From positions 915,001 to 955,000 of the forward strand of contig WPIO01000006.1 in the NCBI GenBank assembly GCA_009760855.2: a DNA stretch of 40,000 nt. The letters run 5' to 3'. The position numbers and the translations under genes are program-made. This stretch comes from Cristatella mucedo. Taxonomy: Eukaryota; Bryozoa; Phylactolaemata; Cristatellidae. Positions 36,401 to 40,000 of the stretch are shown here, in pieces. The notes below the pieces were generated by a model. That model was not told the origin of the DNA, did not search any database, and saw only the letters and a list, made by a program, of their open reading frames with translations. Position 1 is the stretch's first letter. The number at the start of each line of letters is the position of its first letter.

Positions 36401-39227
36401 TGGTGGTCTTTTACTGACTTTGAAGCCCTACTATTAACCGTGGAGGTCCACGGACTTAAGGGTGAGGACTGCTGCAATAAAATATGACATAGCATGCATT
36501 CACAGTTGTCCAATATTACAGAAAATAAAACTCAGCGGGTTGTATGGCATTTGAAGCAAAGCATATCCATCACAATTAGAAATAAACTAGCTCGCTATGT
36601 TACAAGCACAGCTATATCGATACTTGAAATCTTACTCTGATCTGCAGATAATTATCTGAGTTATAAATTTTACATGACAAAAAGCAGCACTGTGTATTAA
36701 GCTGTTTTAAAGTCACAAGCACGCACCTCAACAAGCGTCACACGTGTACCTCGATCAAACAAGGTTCACAAAAGTTAGGAGACAAGTCACTAATGATGGG
36801 GAGATCGATAAATCTTCAACTTTTAGATATGGTGCTTCCAGTTGACTTGAGTTAGACATAGTTTGGATAAGTTTTTTTTTCATGTTGAAGTCATCAAAGC
36901 TTCCGATCTCATTTCTTACACTTATTTATTTTGAAAGATGTTCTATGCAAATATTTTATTTTTGACCAATTCATTGTTTAAGTGTTTCCTTGAAATTCAG
37001 TTTAAAGTCAGTGAATATTACAAAAACCTGACGGCGTTCCTCTAAAAGCTATATATTTGCTTCAATTTTAGAATGATGTCTAACTTTCAGAGACATGTAT
37101 GCAACTTCTAATTGTATAGCTCGTGATCTATCAAAGGGATTCGCTTGACTGGAACTGTGGCTGGATGAGTTTTATGGTTTCTGGTCAGCGATGTGCATTA
37201 TTAAGTCTAAAAGAAAAGCTTTCAATTGCATTTCGGCGACTAGGTTTTTAACGCATGCTAAGGTAGCTCGTGTAAAGGTACCAGGCAACTAAATGCAGAG
37301 AACAATCTTGACAAGTATAGATAATTCTCTTTTCTCCGTCTGTTCAAATCGCCACTTGTGACACAGCTAGATCCTCGCTTAATTGTACTTCACTGTTTCT
37401 TCGTGTAAACTTGCAATTCTTTGGGCTCAAAAGCATATAGCGACCAACAGCCTTAACTGACTCTATAAGAGGCGATCAATAACCTGACTGCCTTGGTAGT
37501 GAGCTTCGCCAACGAAATGCACTCACATTTTACTGCGTACTATGACTGCGCTATTGAAAACCTGTTTAGGAATTAGCCAATCTGAATGCACAACATGGCA
37601 ATACTAATAAAAAATGAATCCTGTAAACTAACAGTACCCCACAAGCTTTCTATACCGAGATATTTGTAGGTGTTCCTGGTATTTTTTCAGATATTTTCAC
37701 ATTATAAATAAAGACGATATCAAAAATTGATATTGCGTTTTCATGGAAAGCCAGTTATTGGTGTCTTCCGGTTTTTCTTTCTACTGGATCAACATGCTGG
37801 TTCAGAAAGCGTAATTTAAGCAGTTCTACTGGTCTTGCTACAGATAACAGAAAACATTGACCCTTGATGTTTTAAAGTTCACGTTTTTAGAAACTGGTCT
37901 CTAAGCGAGATTCAACTTACTTCAATAAAAGCATTGCTACGTTTATGAATATTTAAAAGACTGGGTAGCACAAAAAGTTCTCATGTTTAATAAAATAATT
38001 ACGGACGATCATTGTTATTGCTCTTTCGCTCTTTCCTGCCACTTTTCATTCAGAGAGATGCGATACTTTTAGCTTTGTATTTTGATTATTGCTGCTGCAT
38101 TTTTGGAGGGTTTGCAGCGAGGGCTATGGAGCCGGTCATTTACTTTACTCAGTTTTTTCCGCAGAATCTGAAGTCCCATGGGAACTTCAAGTGCTTTACT
38201 TCAATGCAACAAAAATATTATCCGAGATCAATTATTAATCGTCCTGTGTCGACCTTGAGCTGCTGAGCATCCGTATACGATTGTTCCGAAACAATTTGAT
38301 GAGCACAGAGTGATTTATGCAGATGTATCTATGATGTATCTGGCACACTTGGTAAGGCGGTTGCTTTCACGACCTCGGTCCCGAGGTCGTGGGTTCGATT
38401 CCTGTGGTGGGTGATTCTTTATCGCCACTGCAAGCGGTGGTGATAGCCGTAAAGGCTTTTCTGTCGCTATACAAAAAAGAGGCTGTTTAATCAGCTAGGA
38501 TTTTTATTTTTTTTATCTCTATGCTTGGAGAGGCCACATCACTCCATCCATCGTGCAGTCACTTAAGGCTGTTTGTTGTTTTCTACCTCTGTTGAGTCCA
38601 AAACACCTTGGTTTTTAAGGAAACATTGACATAAAAGTATCCAACTATAACAGTCTGCATAGGCTGCACGCTCTACTGAGGAATTTAAAGGCTCTGGTTC
38701 TGACTGCTAGTCTAAAAAAACTAGGGCTCAGAATGCTTTCTTGTGAAAGAAATTGCACGTAAAATTGCCAACATGCTGTCCGTGCGTTCTAGCACCTACG
38801 ACGCTTGTGAACTTTTGGATTACTTCAAGGAAACTGGCTGCCCACAGCAGCTGAAAGACTTCTCCGTTCCTTGCACCTGTCCTTACCCGATAACGGACAT
38901 CGCCATTATTAAGCAAGCCTTTGAAATTGGTCAGCTTCCAAGTGTTCTCAATTGGCTAAAGGACGTAAGTGATACTTGCATCTGATAATTTTGAATATTT
39001 AAAACAATTTTATCGATTATCGCAGGATTTGCTTGCCTCTTAACACTCCTTTGCCGCAACAAGTGGTTTCTATCGTGCGACAGGGTGACTACATCATTGA
39101 AGGCCGACTCACCGAACCCTCGGACCAAACTGCTCTGCTCGGATGCGTTCGAGCCAAGTTTACAATTGCGTCACCGCCATCAAAATGCACAGGAATATTT
39201 TCCTTCCTGTGTACTATTGGTTACTAA
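29784..39227 (+). CDS. GM2A: GM2 ganglioside activator-like protein, four exons (29784-29874, 30015-30222, 38793-38964, 39084-39227)
   Basis: The spliced product is 204 aa; vertebrate GM2A is about 190. In that family the protein is a lysosomal ML-domain lipid-transfer protein that lifts GM2 ganglioside from membranes and presents it to beta-hexosaminidase A. Seen here: a hydrophobic signal peptide (residues 1-16), VEWENC (25-30), the strand motif VVVPGNVT (51-58) with sequon N56, PC-LSGWG-SC (92-100), CELL (105-108), GCP (115-117), PCTCP (126-130), LPSVLNWLKDGDY (148-160) and LGC (176-178). All eight family cysteines are present (C30, C93, C100, C105, C116, C127, C129, C178). Exon junctions have phases 1, 2 and 0, and each keeps the frame; the second splits the codon of C100 (TG|C). 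The ATG at 29784 is chosen because it opens the signal peptide. The tail after C178 is longer than in vertebrates and has two extra cysteines (C192, C200). Orthology is inferred; another GM2A-like paralogue is possible. Confidence 0.9.
30015..30222 (+). CDS. GM2A: GM2A-like exon 2 (first beta sheet, N-glycosylation site)
   Basis: Encodes residues 31-99 and two bases of codon 100. Contains VVVPGNVT, the most recognisable GM2A signature with its sequon N56-V-T, and ends in PCLSGWGS. The donor gtaagg is at 30223. The two leftover bases TG need C or T next for cysteine, and exon 3 supplies C. Confidence 0.9.
30330..30425. repeat. (GCC)n trinucleotide microsatellite in intron 2
   Basis: About 32 uninterrupted GCC units, roughly 100 bases after the exon 2 donor. 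It opens a long alanine frame that is not part of the gene, because the GM2A frame has already been spliced out at 30223. Confidence 0.95.
30697..30775 (+). mobile_element. SINE-1 head fragment
   Basis: Contains gatttaggtgcacgcctc, then gaccgaggtcatgggctcgagcc, the B-box region of SINE-1, in plus orientation. It directly precedes a LINE-A fragment in intron 2 of the GM2A-like gene. Confidence 0.55.
30775..30920 (+). mobile_element. LINE-A fragment with internal deletion
   Basis: Part of ORF2 (cctttggagaccgtgcattt, then acctggaac and cccgacttgcatc) jumps from about 30858 to a decayed terminal hairpin (gagattaagttctc at about 30886-30900). The ORF2 end and nearly all the 3' UTR are absent. Confidence 0.75.
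31398..31467 (+). mobile_element. LINE-A terminal hairpin and tail only
   Basis: Almost perfect hairpin (31400-31440) followed by a tattattaatattattat tail. This is an extremely 5'-truncated insertion, or a SINE tail, in intron 2 of the GM2A-like gene. Confidence 0.75.
31682..31770 (-). mobile_element. LINE-A 3' UTR fragment
   Basis: The blocks gctatctaggcaatttacat and gctgcaaaggaagcacaatc, then gaatggt, follow the minus-strand end of LINE-A as at 15105-15150. The hairpin is decayed. Confidence 0.6.
32210..32310. repeat. Imperfect tandem repeat with gcggtttt core
   Basis: About five spaced copies of a unit of roughly 15-20 bases with core gcggttt (tactgcggtttgtac, acagcggttttttcac, acgcggtttg, acagcggttttttt). 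It lies in intron 2. Confidence 0.7.
32440..32895. other. Intronic DNA, nothing recognised
   Basis: A 65-codon minus frame without a domain; no repeat assigned. Confidence 0.45.
32900..33060 (-). mobile_element. LINE C-terminal fragment
   Basis: Minus strand AKLKSFGDQASSSYVPKYGK is a decayed form of NLKSFGDRAFSSYALKAWN, within intron 2 of the GM2A-like gene. Confidence 0.6.
33285..33955 (+). mobile_element. LINE-B, ORF2 C-terminus and 3' UTR
   Basis: The frame LPKKAIMPLQRTMNMAVRLV, LLKELGWVPVEPRIQSKVL, HGLAPSYLAELLHQ, VPFLRLKTVGDRSFSSAG and LWNSLPQFLRND is intact to its end. The 3' UTR follows (ctttgtttcgtgagacgaag, then gcgtaacacccacatgg) and a gagatacattatatta tail at about 33928-33943. 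Good preservation suggests a fairly recent insertion into intron 2. Confidence 0.85.
33960..34610. other. AT-rich intronic DNA
   Basis: No open frame above about 60 codons and no repeat recognised. Confidence 0.5.
34615..35305 (+). mobile_element. LINE-A, ORF2 C-terminus and 3' end
   Basis: ICAIRRLRLMQNSAARFVC, HWLPVKQRNFKVLSLTFRS, LAPAYLLDLLPHQAKHRTT and SNSLPIPRTNLKF, then a one-base loss shifts the frame before LETVPLVCMFPKPGT. The 3' UTR and a decayed hairpin (35240-35280) follow. Dead copy in intron 2. Confidence 0.85.
35458..36060 (-). mobile_element. hAT transposase fossil (ZBED5/SCAND3/GTF2IRD2-like)
   Basis: One minus-strand frame with two in-frame stops gives SILNEKALWLKNLPAILK (stop), DFKLIRANISNSRALQNF (stop) and HCMQLGYLCKGKVLKHL. 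After a frameshift come YLVNAFDRMNSTNRVNQGK and VLLAFVAKLPFWTKRLDSS, then NWASF-ILEEVLVKHG. In this family the same order is HREALASK-LP, then IK-RALNSRLF, then TEVRWLSRGKVL, then LN-LN-QLQGK, then the FL-KL-LW block. Sequence further upstream, to about 37500, may be earlier parts of the element but is too decayed to align. Terminal inverted repeats were not found. Confidence 0.7.
36061..38340. other. AT-rich intronic DNA, possible remains of the hAT element
   Basis: One 84-codon plus frame (38012-38266) without a domain. No other repeat of the window recurs here. Confidence 0.4.
38345..38520 (+). mobile_element. SINE-2 copy (tRNA-derived)
   Basis: A-box-like TGGCACACTTGGTAAGGCGG at 38341-38360 and B-box core GGGTTCGATTCC at 38391-38402. 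The body has ctttatcgccac and gtgatagccgtaaaggct, then ggctgtttaatcagctagga and a T-rich end. Between the boxes is a near-perfect palindrome (38368-38391). It lies in intron 2, about 270 bases before exon 3. Confidence 0.8.
38793..38964 (+). CDS. GM2A: GM2A-like exon 3 (central cysteine cluster)
   Basis: Begins with the C completing Cys100, then TYDACELLDYF, GCPQQL, PCTCPYP and LPSVLNWLKD. The order and spacing of these cysteines match the GM2A pattern. The acceptor is gtgcgttctag ending at 38792, and the donor is a consensus gtaagt at 38965. The open frame upstream of 38793 is intronic read-through. Confidence 0.9.
39084..39227 (+). CDS. GM2A: GM2A-like exon 4 (last strand, last family cysteine and stop)
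   Basis: Intron 3 is 119 bp (38965-39083), ending cgtgcgacag. The exon opens in phase 0 with GDYIIEGRL, then LGCVRAKFTIA, as in the C-terminal strand of GM2A, where the LGC cysteine pairs with the N-terminal one. It continues about 20 residues further than the vertebrate protein to a TAA at 39225-39227. Confidence 0.88.
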   Translation, partial: GDYIIEGRLTEPSDQTALLGCVRAKFTIASPPSKCTGIFSFLCTIGY

Positions 39228-39322
39228 GCTTGAATTTGTTGCGAGGTGATTATATGGATAAAGATCTGTTTTGCAGTGCGTGGTATGCTCTAGGAATGTT
39301 TATCTCTGCTTGACTATGCATG

Positions 39323-39328
39323 AATAAA
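39323..39328 (+). terminator. Polyadenylation signal of the GM2A-like gene
   Basis: A canonical AATAAA lies 95 bases after the stop codon with no better candidate before it, giving a short 3' UTR. Confidence 0.65.
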
Positions 39329-39329
39329 A

Positions 39330-40000
39330 CTGCTTAATAACCGCGTGTGAACTTTCTTCCGTATTTCTCATAGAAATATTTTGTAAGTCCGCCCACTCTT
39401 GGCACAATGCTAAGAACAATTCAGAACACGTACCGAACCGAACCTCAGTAGTTTCAGTTTAGTGGCTCATTCTTAGAGTCCACTCCAGATTTGCTGTTTT
39501 TTAGGAATGCAAGGACGACGCAGGCGCCGATGCTTTGTTCACGGCGTGCATTGTATTCTGCCGTCGGGCTATGTAACGGACCTCGGAACTCCAGCAGTTT
39601 CGGTTGCACGACAGATCGTGCTGCATCTCCTCGTGCCAGAAGCGGCCAGAGGATAAATCCCATTTTACTTGCATCTCATAGAGCATGCAACGATTAGAGC
39701 GCCGCCGCAGGTAGCAGCTGCTCGAGAGCTTCTGCACCGAGATTCTCATTCAGGATTCACGCTGGCGATGGCAGCGCGAATCCTTCCGGAGCGATAAGCG
39801 ATAAGCTACAGTCGTTCAGTGATTCATCATAAGTTGAAATTCTGGCTGCTATCCTCCATACTCCTGACTAGCCGGTCGCTTGTCGTCGTATTCTTGCAGT
39901 GTTCTACGCCTCGCAGGCCTAGCGTTCGCCTGCTTCTAGTCGCCACCGCTAGGTTTTAGTGGCCGCCCCCGCCGAGTAGCCTTGTAGCTACCATCGGCTG
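39330..40000. other. Downstream of the GM2A-like gene, no assigned gene
   Basis: Less AT-rich from about 39500. Overlapping short frames on both strands (82 codons or fewer) have no recognisable domain. An acceptor-like run ttgctgttttttag at about 39504 is followed by a 23-codon open stretch, which is too little to call. Confidence 0.4.

Noticed and set aside
39033-39227. ATG at 39033 as the start of an independent small gene
   Set aside because: The homology begins at GDY (39084), right after an AG acceptor in the correct phase, so this is the last GM2A-like exon.

Overview
The window looks like gene-poor nuclear DNA of a metazoan, probably an invertebrate. It has spliceosomal introns with GT/AG boundaries, an animal lysosomal lipid-transfer gene, many dead non-LTR retrotransposons of CR1/L2-like type, tRNA-derived SINEs, a hAT transposon fossil and long microsatellites. 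There are no operons, ribosome binding sites or CRISPR arrays. The species cannot be fixed from the sequence alone.

The one gene that can be reconstructed with confidence lies on the + strand in the last quarter (29784-39227). It is a four-exon gene for a GM2-activator-like (GM2A, ML-domain) protein of 204 residues. A plain ORF scan misses it because the exons are 91, 208, 172 and 144 nt and intron 2 is about 8.6 kb, packed with transposon debris. All three exon junctions agree in phase. The spliced product has a signal peptide, the eight cysteines expected of GM2A, the conserved N-glycosylation sequon and the family's PCxxxxxxC motif. A polyadenylation signal follows about 95 bases after the stop.

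Most of the rest is repeats. LINE-A has a recognisable ORF2 C-terminus, a 3' UTR ending in a conserved hairpin and an (ATT)n tail. It occurs at about ten places in both orientations; the best copy is 3893-4884. LINE-B is related but distinct, with a pentanucleotide (ACATT)n tail, and occurs at about seven places; the longest copy (28135-29600) sits directly upstream of the GM2A-like gene. SINE-1 has tRNA-like A and B boxes and carries the terminal hairpin of LINE-A as its tail, which suggests it uses the LINE-A enzyme. SINE-2 is a second tRNA-derived family with its own conserved body, in three copies. A hAT transposase fossil of the ZBED5/SCAND3/GTF2IRD2 type lies reversed in intron 2 of the GM2A-like gene. 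Microsatellites are at 34-258, 3811-3862, 8209-8330, 9269-9518 and 30330-30425, and a 36-bp minisatellite is at 13569-13650.

Three isolated stretches look like real exons by frame and splice signals but could not be assigned to a protein: 10963-11059 (-), 14567-14778 (+) and 23614-23853 (+). The remaining long stretches hold nothing I can support. I found no clearly undescribed gene system; the best lead is the shared 3' hairpin of LINE-A and SINE-1.
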